Source of the DNA: Tenrec ecaudatus
Lineage: Eukaryota; Chordata; Mammalia; Afrosoricida; Tenrecidae
Length of the DNA stretch: 64,000 nt
Assembly (NCBI RefSeq): GCF_050624435.1
Contig: NC_134542.1
Location: 13,103,497 to 13,167,496 of the forward strand
Reading direction: 5' to 3'
In this document: in pieces, positions 46,543-57,874 of the stretch
Layout of the letters: every line of letters starts with the position of its first letter
Position numbering within the stretch: position 1 is the stretch's first letter
Translations under genes and position numbers: made by a program
Notes under the pieces: generated by a model
What the model saw: only the letters and a program-made list of their open reading frames with translations
Database searches by the model: none
Told to the model about the DNA's origin: nothing

Positions 46543-46558
46543 GAAAGTATTTTGCAGG
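46543..46558 (+). repeat. Target-site duplication, right copy (FABP5 retrocopy)
   Basis: gaaagtattttgcagg, with one C-to-T difference from the left copy. Confidence 0.92.
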
Positions 46559-47328
46559 ACCAACAACTTCTTCAGTACAAATACCCCTTTTCAGCAGCAT
46601 AAATGATTACTGTCCATGCAGACTTCACCAGCTAGAATAAATCAATTTCACTAAAACTACGAAAAGAGAAAATGAAGAAACTCTATATCACCCACCAATA
46701 TGAGACCAGGTTCAACTGAACTAGACCACTAACTGCTGACTTACAAGTTCAAATTAAAAGTGATTATACCTGCCTGAATTTAGAGACAACCTGGAGAAGA
46801 TGGTTGATGCATTCAGCACGAATACTGAAGGCCACAGTAACTGTAGGACAACATTAAGAACACCATGTATGTAGAAAGCAAAAGCCCATTAAAAGACAGA
46901 AAAGAAAGAAAAGACCAAAGTTGACATCAGAAGAAACTCTAATATCTGCTCTTAAACGTAGAATAGCGAAATGGGAAAACATGATAAAATAAAAATTTAC
47001 AGAAATTTTGAAAGAGCATTCTGGGACAAAGTATAAACTTTTTAAATAAGAAGTGCAAAGACTTGGAGTTAGAAAACCAAAAGGGAAGAACAAAGCATTA
47101 TTTCAAGTTGAGAGAATTGAAGAAAGAAGGCAGTCATCAGGTTTCAGTACTGAAGAATTTCATGATCAAAATATTGAAGTATGCAGGAATTTTCAAAAGA
47201 AGATGGAAGGAATACACAAGTCATTGTATTAAAAAAAATTGCTGAACATTCAACCCTTTCAAGAGGCAGCATATAATCAAAAACTAGATTGTATGGAAGA
47301 AAGACATCCAAACTTCCCTGAGAAGATT

Positions 47329-47694
47329 CTCACTGTCATTGAGTCAATTCCAATATAGAGTGACCATACAGCAGCGGTTCTCAATCTGTGGGTCGAGACC
47401 CCTTTGGGGGTCGAACAACCTTTTCACAGGAGTTTCCCGATTCATAACAGTAGCAAAATGACAGCTAAGAAGTAGCAAGGAAAATAATGTTATGGTTGGG
47501 GGTCACCACAAAACGAGGAACTGTGTTCAAGGGTCGCGGCAGTAGGACGGTTGAGAACCTCTGCCCTACAGGATAGGGTAACACTGCCCTTGTGGTTTTC
47601 CAAAACAGCAACGTTTTGTGAAAGTAGAAAACCTCTGCTCACACAGAGCAGCTGATGGCTTTGATCTGATGATCATGGAGTCAGCAGCCCAACT
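47329..47694 (-). repeat. AfroSINE (antisense) split by a SPIN element
   Basis: The SINE 3' end lies at 47329-47371 ('tgagtcaattccaatatag'). It resumes after the SPIN copy at 47564 ('ctacaggatagggtaacac') and runs into the head at about 47694. The join matches normal SINE order once the transposon and one 8-bp copy are set aside. Confidence 0.75.
47372..47563 (+). mobile_element. SPIN-type non-autonomous hAT transposon (short form) nested in AfroSINE
   Basis: Starts 'cagcggttctcaatctgtgg' and ends 'cggttgagaacctctg'. The inside joins the first 60 bp to the last part of the long form ('gattcataacagtagcaaaa'), a simple internal deletion. Flanks ccatacag and ccctacag match at 7 of 8 positions and derive from the SINE. 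Confidence 0.92.
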
Positions 47695-47699
47695 GGTCC

Positions 47700-48138
47700 C
47701 CACTCTGCAAGGCTTGTCCGCTTCACAGGAGGCCCTAACCCAACACAGTGCTTCAGGAGTGACATCATACCCCGGGGAATGCTGCACATGCCGACGCAGT
47801 TCTGGAAGCACTCACTAAGCCAGGAAATTTGGAAATGGTACCCAGCCAATGACACCCAATAATAACATGCATGTAAATTATACATTGGTATACATTTTAT
47901 CCATTTCTTTCCTAAAAGACTTAGCCAGAAGTAGTACCAGGGTTTCAGACTATAACAACATGAGTTTGGGGGCATATAAATAATTATTAAATCGTATTTG
48001 TGGGTTTTTTCTTTATAAAGTTTTTCGTTATATAAAGGTAAATTTGTCATGGGTCGCATGGCATCAGTGAATTCCTTAACCCTTGAGTGCTATCAGTTTG
48101 GCTTTAGGGCATACGAAAGAGTAACTAAAATTGCGTAG
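47700..48138. other. Unassigned sequence
   Basis: No recognised feature. Confidence 0.35.
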
Positions 48139-48712
48139 TTGTCGTTAAATACCTTGCGGTCAACTTTGACTCCTATTGAGGTCAACAGAAGGCGTCACTG
48201 CCTGGCCTGTGCTGTTCTCACGACTGTCGTCATGTTTGAGCCCAGTGTCCCAGCACTGTGTCAATCCATCTCCAGAGTCTCTCTTGTTTTTTGCTGACCT
48301 TCAACTCTATAGAGGATGATGTTCTCTCCCAGAGACTGGTCTCTCCTGAGAAGATGTTCAAAGTACATAAGATGAAGTATTACCATTCTTGCACCTAAGG
48401 AACATTCTCGGTGGACTTCCTCTGATTCAGATTTGTTTGTTTTTCTGGCCTTCTGTAGTACTTTCAATATTTTTTGCCAACACTGTATTTCAAATGCATT
48501 CATTATTCTCTGGACTTCTTTATTGATTGTCCAGTTTTCACATGCAAATGAGGCTAATGAAAACAGCATTGCTTCGGTCAGGCACAGGCACACCTTAGTC
48601 TGCCAAGTGACCTCTTTGCTCTGTAACACTTTCAACAGGTCTTGTGTGACATCTTTCCTCGCACAGTGTCATTTAGCATCCTTACTGCTTCCTCCATGAG
48701 CATTGATCATGC
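48139..48712 (-). mobile_element. RTE LINE 3' end (antisense)
   Basis: Clear antisense order: 'tgtgtcaatccatctccaga', 'gactggtctctcctgagaag', 'cacatgcaaatgaggctaat'. The (GTT)n-type tail is short. Confidence 0.9.
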
Positions 48713-48974
48713 ATTCTTGACATTTTATCTCTTATCCCTTTATAGAATTCACAAGTGTGTACTGAGCATTATCATGTGCACTGCACATTCTCTATGATTT
48801 ATCTTTGAATGTGATCCCTCCCTAGTACAGGGTGATAAGATGATCATTTTAAGTAATCTTTGAGGAAAACCTACCCTCAGTTTTATAGACACTATAAATT
48901 GATATGATTGATTACCCTTTGTCATATGCAAAATAAAATATTTCCCCATTTCTGTCCCCTTTCAAACACCTTTC

Positions 48975-49408
48975 TTTTTTTCCCTCCTTTTAAAAATTAT
49001 TTTATTGAGGACTTATACAATTCTTATCACAATCCATACATACATCCATTGTTTCAAGCACATTTGTACATTTGTTGCCATCATAACTCTCAAAACATTT
49101 TCTTTCTACTTGATCCCTTAGTATCAGATCCTCATTTTTCCCCTCTCTCCCCAACCCCTTTCCTCATTATCCCTTGATAATTTGTAAATTATTATTATTC
49201 TGTCATGTCTTATACTGTCTGACATCTCCCTTCACCCACTTTTATGTTGTCTGTCCCTCAGGGATGGGGTTATATGTAGATCCTTGTGATTGGTTCCCCC
49301 TTTCCACCCTCCCTTCCCCTTATCCTTCTGGTATCACCACTCTTATTATGGGTACTGAGGGGTTTATCTGTCCTGGATTCCCTGTCTTTCCAGCTCTGAT
49401 CTGTACCA
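48975..49408 (-). mobile_element. L1 LINE 3' end (antisense) with exact target duplication
   Basis: Antisense L1 tail ('cttatcacaatccatacata', 'gataatttgtaaattattat'). It is bounded by an exact 13-bp duplication tcaaacacctttc at 48962-48974 and 49409-49421. An exact match suggests a fairly recent insertion. Confidence 0.93.
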
Positions 49409-49469
49409 TCAAACACCTTTCAAGCTCCCAGAAAGACCGTGTGAAAGAATTCTCCTCATGTCTAAGTCC

Positions 49470-49545
49470 AACTATAAACTCACTACCATCAAGTCGATGC
49501 CGAATAATAGCAACCCTCTTGGACAAGGTAGAACTGCCCTTGTGC
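49470..49545 (-). repeat. AfroSINE fragment (antisense)
   Basis: Shows 'ctaccatcaagtcgatgcc' and 'aaggtagaactgccc'. Confidence 0.62.
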
Positions 49546-49549
49546 CTAA

Positions 49550-50056
49550 ATCCAGCATATACCAAAAAATGGACAAAAGCAGAAAAGAAGTAAAAAGTCT
49601 GAGTTAAATGTTCTTGGCATCAATATTTGGTAGGGTTCTTTTTTAATGCCACATGATTGAATAACGCTGAGCTAGCATAATGCCCAGGCTCACTTTAAAA
49701 ATCATAATCAACCATTGTCTTTGCACATGGACTTTATAGTTGACTACCCTCTACAGTCCAGAGAACTTCAGATCTTTCTTTTTTTTTTCAATTTTCCTAT
49801 GGAGTATTTAAGTGATGGATGTGTCTGGGCCATTTCAACCAATCTTCCAAAGTTCCATCTGCCAAGCCATCTGGATTTTGCATCCACAGAGAACTATTTG
49901 GTGAGTGGTTTCAGAATATAACATTTCTTTTTAATGAAAGAAAAAGAAAATAGTGAATTGTAACACAAACACAAATAGGTCTAAATCATCTTGTACCATC
50001 TCCATTGAAGAAAAAGAGTTAATGATAGAGATGAGAAGTATACATTCTGATTCTTT
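49550..50056. other. Unassigned sequence
   Basis: No recognised feature. Confidence 0.35.
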
Positions 50057-50058
50057 TG

Positions 50059-50060
50059 GT

Positions 50061-50094
<34 letters not shown>
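50059..50094. repeat. (GT)n microsatellite
   Basis: A GT dinucleotide run of about 36 bp with one early interruption. Confidence 0.95.
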
Positions 50095-50098
<4 letters not shown>

Positions 50099-50099
50099 C

Positions 50100-50620
50100 T
50101 GTCAGTCACGTGAATTGCCAGAAATACATGACCTTTTCCAAAAAATGTTTAAATGACAGCTGTTAAGGCTACAGTATCCCATTTGAGCAAAAACTCTTGA
50201 GACCAACGATTTGCTTTACAAAGGTCATGCCCCTTATATACTAGTGGATGTGTTCAAAAGGCTTTCCACCTAAGTACACAAGATTTTCATCGAGAATAAA
50301 TTACACAATAGCTTTCCAATCAAATGTAAGCCAGGAAACCTATAGGGAAGCTTTCATGAACTTTGCAAATCCATTTCATAAATAGTTTGTGTAGAATACC
50401 CTTTTAAAACAAGTTAAATGGTGTTGATACTGGCATTTATAGTAAATGTTTTATTAAATTTACTTTGTAAAAATAATACACTGATTACATACGATAAAAT
50501 ATGTGAAACAGTTTGAATATAGGACTATGCATCTATTTCTGGTAGAACATAGGAAAGGAGATGGATTAGGGTCTTCCTGATGTGCTCCCAATGTTTCAGA
50601 TTTAGTCACCACTAGACTTT
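50100..50620. other. Unassigned AT-rich sequence
   Basis: No gene or recognised repeat. Confidence 0.35.
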
Positions 50621-50624
50621 GCCT

Positions 50625-50868
50625 CCCATACTTTGGACTTCTTATCAGGCAAGACCAGTCCCTGGAAAAGGTTATCATCCTTGGTAAAGCAGAAGGGCAG
50701 AGAAAAAGAGGAAGGTCATCCACACAGCGGCTGCAACAATGGGCTTGAACAAAATCATCGTGAAGATAGTGCAGAGCGGGGGAGGGGGGGAGGGGGGCGG
50801 TTTCATTCTGTTGTATGTAGGGTTGCTATGACTTGCCACTGAATTGACTCAATGGCACAAGAAAAAAT
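50625..50868 (+). mobile_element. RTE LINE 3' terminus
   Basis: Contains 'tatcaggcaagaccagtccc', 'ctgcaacaatgggcttgaac' and the end 'gaattgactcaatggcac'. An expanded G-rich tract (about 50778-50800) interrupts it. Confidence 0.87.
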
Positions 50869-50876
50869 ATTAAAGT

Positions 50877-50962
50877 CATGTGCTTGACACAATGAATGGA
50901 TGCATGGATTATGATAAGAGCTGTATGAGCCCCCAATAAAATGATTTTAAATATATATATAT
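50877..50962 (+). mobile_element. L1 LINE extreme 3' end
   Basis: Short sense tail: 'ggattatgataagagctgta', 'gagcccccaataaaatgat', then an AT-rich end. Confidence 0.75.
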
Positions 50963-51145
50963 ATGCATCAATGTCTAGAACCAATTGTGTAGGTAACCCT
51001 AATGAATTGGTCATTAAGCTAAAAATAGCTTTGTTTGCTTTGGTTTGGAGCTGTGGTTGTTTTAAAGCCACTTTTAATGAGTTATAATTTTTAGCCAATG
51101 AAATCCACCTGTTGGATGTATAAAATTTGGAAATCATTCACAAAC

Positions 51146-51395
51146 ATTGTTGTTAGGTGCCGTGAAGTTAGTCCCGACCCACAGCAACCCTATTCATGAC
51201 ACCATGAAACACTGTCTGGTCCTACGCCATAGTCACAACTGTTCGCATGCCAGCGTCGATGTTGCAGCCACCACTTCGATCAACCTGACAGAGGGCCTCC
51301 GTCTTTGTCCCGGCTCCTCCACTTTACCAAGCATGATACCCTTCTCCAGAGACTGGTCTCTCCTGAAAACATGGCCAAAGTATGTAAGACAGATG
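51146..51395 (-). mobile_element. RTE LINE 3' terminus (antisense)
   Basis: Well preserved: 'gttgttaggtgccgtgaagt', 'gttgcagccaccacttcgat', 'gagactggtctctcctgaaa'. Confidence 0.92.
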
Positions 51396-52220
51396 TTTGA
51401 CAAATACACATGTATAAACTTCGTAGCTACCACTACAATCAGTATATGTATGGAAATTGCCAACCCATGAAGTTTCTTCCCATCCAGTCTGTTGGCTTTA
51501 CATTCATGGCCTCCACAGTCTTGCTTTATGGAGAGTGTCATGTAAATGGAAACATTCAGTATATCACTTTTGGTGACTATCTTCTTTGGTTTGACAGAAC
51601 GCTTTTGAGATGCATCCATGGTGCTGCACATAGTAAGAGATGGTCTTTTCATAAAGAGGACGATTCCCCCTAGGGACTCGCCAGTAGGGCTCCAAGAGTC
51701 AGCACTAACTCAAAACTCCCCAGCAATGAACTTGCTTTCTGTTTGTACTGTTCCTCAAGTTGGAGATCCCTAAACACATATCTACCCAACAACTGACATT
51801 GAGTTGGTCTCTAGATTTTGGCAATTATTCATAAAGTTACCATAAATGTGTTCATGTAAGTCTCTGGTAATAAATATCATGCAACTATGCTGCTGCATCA
51901 CATGATGAGGACGCCGGGTAGCACAGCGCTTAAGCACTCAACTGTGGACTCACACTCACCAGCTTCTCTGAAGGAGAATAGATGGCAGCCCTCTTCCGTA
52001 ATGACGACAGCCATGGAAACCCTGTTGGCGGTTCTGCCCTATCTGGTAGGGTAGCTGGCTATGAGTGAGAATTAATTCTAAGAAAAAGTTTTCAAATTAT
52101 ATAGGAAGTGTGTTGTTTAACATTGTAAGAGACTGTCAAACTATTCTCCAAGACAGCCATTTTACATTTATACCCACAATTCCTGAAAGTTCCAGTTGCT
52201 CACTATACTCAAAATCCCTT
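51396..52220 (-). mobile_element. Old L1 LINE (antisense), carrying AfroSINE insertions
   Basis: The plus strand has old-L1 antisense phrases such as 'tcatgtaaatggaaacattc' and, after the inserted SINE, 'gactgtcaaactattctcca' and 'ttatacccacaattcctg'. The match is partial. A SINE 3' piece may also lie at about 51655-51730. Confidence 0.42.
51904..52066 (+). repeat. AfroSINE
   Basis: Head 'gaggacgccgggtagcacag', 'cgcttaagcactcaactg', and 3' end 'ctggtagggtagctggctat'. It sits inside an old L1 fragment. Confidence 0.77.
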
Positions 52221-52740
52221 GGGAATCTTACTGTGCCTTCTTTATGCACCTTCCTTTATCAACTGTATTCTCCCCCAGAAAGGGGTTTGTGTAAATGCAC
52301 TATATATTTTTTACATTTTAAAAAATGTCATAAAAGCACTTACCATATTACCTCCAGGGAGAAGGAACAGTTAGCAAACAAAGAAAGTGTGTATGTTAAT
52401 TGCATAAAATTGGAAAGTATTATTATCTTAGCTATTTCCTTAAATTTCTGATTACAATCAAAAGCCTACCTTGTTTTATAAATTGACAAGTTTATTTTGA
52501 AATTTTACAAAATGCCAAGCACTAGACTGGCCAAAGCAATTTTGAAAAAATAAAAATTTGGAGAACTCACATTACCTAATTTGGAGGTCACAGAAACCAC
52601 TATTATGTGTTTTTGACATAAGAAAACATATAGAGAGAAAAATGGAGCAGAAGAGAGTTCAGGATGGAGTCAAGAGAAGTATATTCAACTGAATTACGCA
52701 ATGAAATACTCAATGGAGAAAAATGTGTGCTTTCTTTACC
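52221..52740. other. Mostly unassigned; small L1 ORF2-like piece near 52520-52600
   Basis: The phrase 'ggccaaagcaattttgaaaa' followed by 'ggagaactcacattacc' resembles L1 ORF2. The rest is unassigned. Confidence 0.35.
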
Positions 52741-53845
52741 TTTTTTCCCCCCAATAGTTTTAGTGGCATATAATTCGTGTACACTGCAACACAATACGGT
52801 AGAACCCCAGACCTCAACACTAATCCATTACAGGAGTGTTGACATGAGATTCAGTCAAGTTCTTAATCAATTGTTCCCATAAGAAATAACTGAAAGTGGA
52901 TCCATTCTCGACCACCAAGTATTTATCCTAACCATACCTACAAAATATTACACAGAAATTTCAATGTAAATAAGTTCAGAGTTAAATAATATAATTTAAA
53001 TGAGAAACACATTTAAGAAGTTTTTAACAACTACAGCATGGCCCATACCTTGAAACTGATGAGGATCAGGATCTGTGGACACGGATGTGGAGAGGAGGGA
53101 TGGAGAAAGAGTCATTGTTTGGAAGGGGAATCTCCTTCCATAAAATCAACTAGTAGCTGCTTTTCAGGAGTTTTTTTTTTCCCTTCTTTGCCTTTTTTTT
53201 ACTAGGACCTGGCTGGCTTTCTCTAAAAAAAATATTTGTCTAATGTGGTCTGCTGTTGGCGTTTCCTTAACTGTTTTCTAAGAGGGTTTACTAAACTATC
53301 ATCACCAATATCAATAACATGGCTAATCAGTTCCTTATCATGATGTTTCTTTTCAAAAATCTCTTTCATCAGACCCAAGGTTTTTATCTAAAAACAGTAC
53401 AAAAAGCCACACAAACAGAAAATTATAGCAAAATGCTTGGAACACAGCTACAAAAGGTTTAAACAATGCGTACTCACAACACCAACTAACGCTGAGTGAC
53501 TGAAACACGAACTGCTCTTGATAACCAAAATCACATGTGTCGGGTCGTATTACAATGTTTTGGTCGAGTTCTGATGCAAAAGTCTCTCGACATTTCGCAT
53601 CCAAATCCGATTATGTCAAGCACTGATGCGATCGAGTACCAAGTTCTACTGTAGTTCAACATCAAGAAGAGTTGTACAAGCAACACCATCATCAGTTTTA
53701 GAACATTTTCTTCAATCTTGTGGCTATCGTTCTTAGCTCCCTATTTCTCCCCAGTCTCCTTTGTCATACCCTTAAGGAACCATTAATCTGGTTATTGTCT
53801 CTATAGATTTACCTAGTGTGGATGTCATATACAGAAAAACATTTT
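52741..53845 (-). mobile_element. Old L1 fragment (antisense) interrupted by a Tigger-like element
   Basis: Before the transposon: 'ggcatataattcgtgtacac'. After it: 'gttgtacaagcaacaccatc' and 'tctggttattgtctctatag'. Together these follow an old L1 3' region read backwards. Match quality is moderate. Confidence 0.42.
52797..53651 (-). mobile_element. Tigger/pogo-like DNA transposon, internally deleted (855 bp)
   Basis: Ends are inverted repeats: CGGTAGAAC on the left and, reversed, CAGTAGAAC on the right, with TA on both outer sides (52795-52796 and 53652-53653). This fits Tc1/mariner-superfamily insertion. The minus strand at about 53350-53226 encodes a tail ending RQQQTTLDKYFF, like the C-terminus of Tigger-type transposases. 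The catalytic part is missing. The 53510-53640 end still has many CpGs, so the copy may be young. I do not know a named family for it. Confidence 0.65.
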
Positions 53846-54718
53846 TTTAAAAGCACAAACAACAACAAAGCTAAAAAGAATAATAAAAATTTCAATTGAA
53901 AAGAAAGCAGAAAATGTTAAAAACCTGAAAAAAATTAAATGGATAAGGAAGAGCAAATGATAATGGTGCTAAGTTTTAACCTAACTGCATCTGCAACGAT
54001 CCAATTTTCAAAGCATTTTGCATGTTAATAACATAGTCACATCGCTGGTTCATGGTCCGAGGGGATTCCCCTTTAAAAGAGAGCTCAAATGATATGCTAT
54101 TACATTTTAACATAACTAGGTCTTCCATAATCATATTTAAAAATCTTTCTGATAAGAGGCCTTGTCACGTTCTTTAGCTAAGATCGGAGGAGATTCACCC
54201 GGGGCTAAATCCATCGTGGACCCTGCAAATGGACTTTGGGCTTCCGCTGTCATCCATAGCCTTCTGCAAACCAGGTGTTCACAATTTAAGCTCTGGTGCC
54301 ATTTCCACCTTTAGCTTTGGATCGTGTTATTCACAATCTTTGGATCACACAGGTTGGTATGCATCTTCCGTGTGGATTTAATTGATGAAAGATTTGTTTC
54401 TCCATAAGAGAAAAAAAAAGTTTTCTCAGCGCACGACATGTGTTAATTAACTCAATGTGGACCACAAGTTTAAGTATAAAGCCACAACTGCACTTCTGCC
54501 AAGTCAATGTGGCCTCACAGCTGTAGGATACAATGAGACTTTCCCCCAAGGAGATGCCAAACACTGGAGGCTTTTTGCCACCACATGGTGGGAGGTCAGA
54601 TGCTTAGAAATATTCTCCCTGAAGGCACTCAGACATCAGTTTGGTCTCATGTAGGTGTGGTTCACACCCTACTGATAATGGTTTCCATGGAAAGCCAGAG
54701 AAAAGGTGAAACTTGCTC
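53846..54718. other. Unassigned sequence
   Basis: No gene or firmly recognised repeat. The 54170-54400 stretch looks like part of some interspersed repeat but I cannot name it. Confidence 0.3.
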
Positions 54719-55240
54719 TGTGACATCCAAAGTTAGGCTGTCATCCTGTATCTAGGATCCACCCACCTTGTAAGTTGTCACATGTGTGCCCCCAATCCCT
54801 CCCTTGTGTACCCCTGGGTTGTCCCCCTCTCTTTTTTGTATTACCTATATAGTACAACCCCTTCCTGTGACATATGCCTTTACCTGTAATTAGTGGGCTT
54901 GCACACCCCCAAAGATACAGTGGTTAGCAATAAAGTTCTCTCCCTCCCCCCCCCTCTCCCTTGACTCCCTCTCCTCTCCCCTTGGTTCTTGGCTCTTCCC
55001 CCTTCCTCTCCCCTGTTCCCTTTCCCTTTGTGTTGTCCTCCTTCCCCTCCCCCTTTCTCCTGCCCTCTGGTCTCCCATCTCCAAGCAGACCACCAAACAG
55101 GGCTGAGGTGGGCATGCTCCTATGAAACGTGTCTGACTCCATTATTTTAATCTTTCTTCTATCTCTCGTTCTCTCTGACTCTACTATAATCTTTATATAG
55201 CTTAACTGTACAATTGCGCCTATTGAACCTGTGATTACTT
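54719..55240 (+). mobile_element. Possible retroviral solo LTR (class II-like)
   Basis: Begins 'tgtgacatccaaagttagg'. It has a TATA-like 'cctatatagtacaacccc' at about 54843, and AATAAA at about 54929 ('agcaataaagttctctccc'). A 130-bp pyrimidine-rich block follows, as in many R/U5 regions. The right end and target duplication are not defined. No viral genes are seen. It could instead be a processed transcript end. Confidence 0.42.
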
Positions 55241-55284
55241 GGGGGGGCGGGGGGCTGGCCTTCCCCTCCACATAGCTGCCCTTA

Positions 55285-55440
55285 ACAACAAATTAGAATT
55301 GCTTCATACCGTGTCTGAGGCTATACATCTTGACGAAGGCCAGCTGTCTCATCTTTCTCCCATCAAGGGGCAGGTCACTTTGCTGGCTGACCTTTCTTTT
55401 GGCAAGCCAATGCTTAACCAACAGCACGACTGTGGACCAA
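55285..55440 (-). repeat. AfroSINE (antisense)
   Basis: Shows 'ctgtctcatctttctcccat', 'ggctgacctttcttttgg' and 'aatgcttaaccaacagcac'. Confidence 0.72.
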
Positions 55441-55524
55441 GATTATAAACATGTTAGAAAATCATTAGAAGAACATGATTGGGGCTTCAGCTTTAGTAAC
55501 GTCTCTTAGAGGAGTCACAAAAAA

Positions 55525-55900
55525 AACCAAAATTTTAAACTCCGTAAATTAGACTTTGTCAACTATTTTAAAACTGGGTCTTTGTAAGACACTCAAGAAA
55601 ATGTAAAGACAGAAACCAGACTGAAGAAACTATTTACAAAACACATGTCTGGTAAGAATGCTGTATCAAGAATATATAAAAATGATTGCAAATTCAAACA
55701 AAAGACAACTCAATCAAAATAAGAGAAAGATTCAAAAAGGTGGTAAAAAAAAAAACTCTAGTTTCTTCCCATTCATTTTTCCATGAATGTTTTGAAGCCC
55801 TGCTTATGTTGTCAAAGACCCCCAGCACAAGGAAGATATGTGGACGGCTAATCACAACATATAAAGACGCTTACTATCAGAGCTATTAGGGGAAAGAGGG
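55525..55900 (+). mobile_element. L1 ORF2 fragment (sense)
   Basis: Follows L1 ORF2 C-terminal coding DNA: 'gacactcaagaaaatgtaaa', 'agaatatataaaaatgatt' and 'gaagatatgtggacggctaa'. It is broken by a 60-bp foreign-looking part around 55755-55800. Confidence 0.62.
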
Positions 55901-56705
55901 TTAAACAACAACAAAAAACATATCACAAAGATTATTTTATGACTTTTTTCTTAAACTATTAAGTAATTCACATATTTAAAGAGGATTTGAGATTTGTAAC
56001 ATTAGCACATTATAAACAAAATAAAGGCAAAAAGAAAGGGGATTTTGCCATTAATATCACACAATAACCTGTAAGCACAGCCAAGATAACTGCAGAATAT
56101 TTTGAATCCAGATATATAAGATATGTTCTTGATGTCTTTTCTCCTTGCATCTTTACTTTTCATCAATAGATATTTAACTGAGCTTATCTAGGCACATTTG
56201 TATCAAAATATTAAGTTATAAATTCAACTTATAATTCTGTGCTTAATTTTTTAAAAGAATTACTTTCTACTACGTAAATTAACTAAATAAAATTACGTTA
56301 CTATCTATTAAAAGAGGGCATGTCAAGAAAAAAAGTAAATTAAAATCAAGGTAAATATAATCTAACAAAGAGAGGGAAAAAACCATGAGTGAACTGACTT
56401 TTAATAGCGTTTTGTATGCTGAAGATTAGTGAACTGTTCTTTTAACAAAGATGAGTTGGTTAAATAGTCCTGCTTACACCAGAAATATAGGACAATACCT
56501 CATTTTAATGTATTCCATATATCATGAGCCACAGAGAGATCTCAGGGTTTTGTTGTTCTATTTTCCTTTGAAAACAAATCACCTATAGTAACATGCGCAA
56601 TGTTGTAAAACATGATTGCTGATGTTATCATTCTCACCTGTACCTTGAAGACGATCAAAGATCAGCTATCTAACTGAACCCATCAACGTCCAGTAGACTG
56701 GGATT
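55901..56705. other. Unassigned AT-rich sequence
   Basis: No gene or recognised repeat. Confidence 0.35.
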
Positions 56706-56712
56706 CGTAGTG

Positions 56713-57600
56713 ACCCCACGCCAGCAGTCAGTTCCGACTCAGCGTGTCCGACGCACAACAGAGGTGGCGCTGCCTAGTCCTTCGCCACCTTCGTAATTTC
56801 TATGTTTGGGCGTGTTACTGCAGCCACTGTGCTAACCCACCTTTTTCAGAGTCTTCCTTTTTGTCACGGATCTGCCTCGACTTGACCAAGCACGGTGTTC
56901 CTTTCCAGGGATTTGTCTCTTCTGACTCTGGCTGGAATTTCAGGCAACTCCTGTGGATGCAACCATTTCAGAATTATCTAAAGCAAAATGTCACATGCAG
57001 TTGATAGCAATGATATTGCTCAGGCCTTGCTGCATTCTGCTTGGTCACCTTTCTTTGGAATGGGCACTTCTCCACCTCTCCTAGTTATCTGGGCACCTAG
57101 CTTTCTTCCAGATTTCTTGACATAGACTAGTGAGTGCTTTCAACTCTGCATCCATTTGTTGAAATAATTCAGTTGGCATTCCATTGTTTTCCTGGGAGCT
57201 TGTTGTTCAGCCATCCTGTCAGCACAGCTTGGAGTTTTTTCCTGCAGTTACCTTGGTTCGTGATCTTATGACAGGTCCTGAAATGGTTTAATCCTGACAT
57301 TCCTTTAGGTACAGTGACAGTGGATTTCTTCTCCCTTCTTTTGGGGTTTTCTGCTTTGTTCACTAGCCTTCCCATTGAAACATTCAATAAGGCAAGTTGA
57401 GCTTGAAATTTCCCTTCAGCTCTTTCAGCTTGGAAAACGCCGAGGGAAAAAAATCCTCGTTTAATTTCTTAAGTCCAGGTCTTTGACATACCATTGCAAT
57501 ACTTTGCTTTGTCTTCCCTAGTCACCCTTAAAGTCTGCTTTTCAGCTCTTTTAAGTCATCAATTCTTTTATTAGTTTAAGGTGTGTGCCTTCTCTGACAC
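56713..57600 (-). mobile_element. RTE LINE (antisense), 3' end joined to coding middle
   Basis: The 3' terminus ('agtcagttccgactcagcgt', 'gccactgtgctaacccacc') runs to about 56925. It then jumps to the reverse-transcriptase and upstream region ('ctggaatttcaggcaactcc', 'cacctttctttggaatgggc', 'ctttcagcttggaaaacgcc'). The distal coding part is deleted. Confidence 0.83.
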
Positions 57601-57870
57601 TGTTTTTTTAATTGTATTATTTTAACTCCACTTCTCTGTCATTCCACTGAATGATTTATTTCTGGTATATTATTGTTATTGCTTTGATTTCTAGTTGTTA
57701 TTTCCAGCTGTCTATATATTTTGTACGTAGGTCGTGTTTTATTTTGTTTTGTTCTGATTTGTTAGGGGCAGGCTCCCCCGACCCATATTATAACAAAAGC
57801 CTCATGTTATGGTTGATATAGTAATTCTCAGGTTCAGGAAGATAATTGCAGAATATTATAATATCTGAAC
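57601..57870. other. Unassigned sequence
   Basis: T-rich; no recognised feature. Confidence 0.3.
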
Positions 57871-57874
57871 ATTG

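Larger units (their letters stand above)
44990..47325 (+). mobile_element. RTE LINE 5' half, interrupted by the FABP5 retrocopy
   Basis: The RTE 5' end starts at about 44990 ('gtcggtcagtctgtcatac'). The endonuclease region runs to 45848, breaks at the retrocopy, and resumes at 46543 with 'accaacaacttcttcagtac'. It continues to about 47280, where the reverse-transcriptase part is missing. Frames are dead. Confidence 0.87.
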
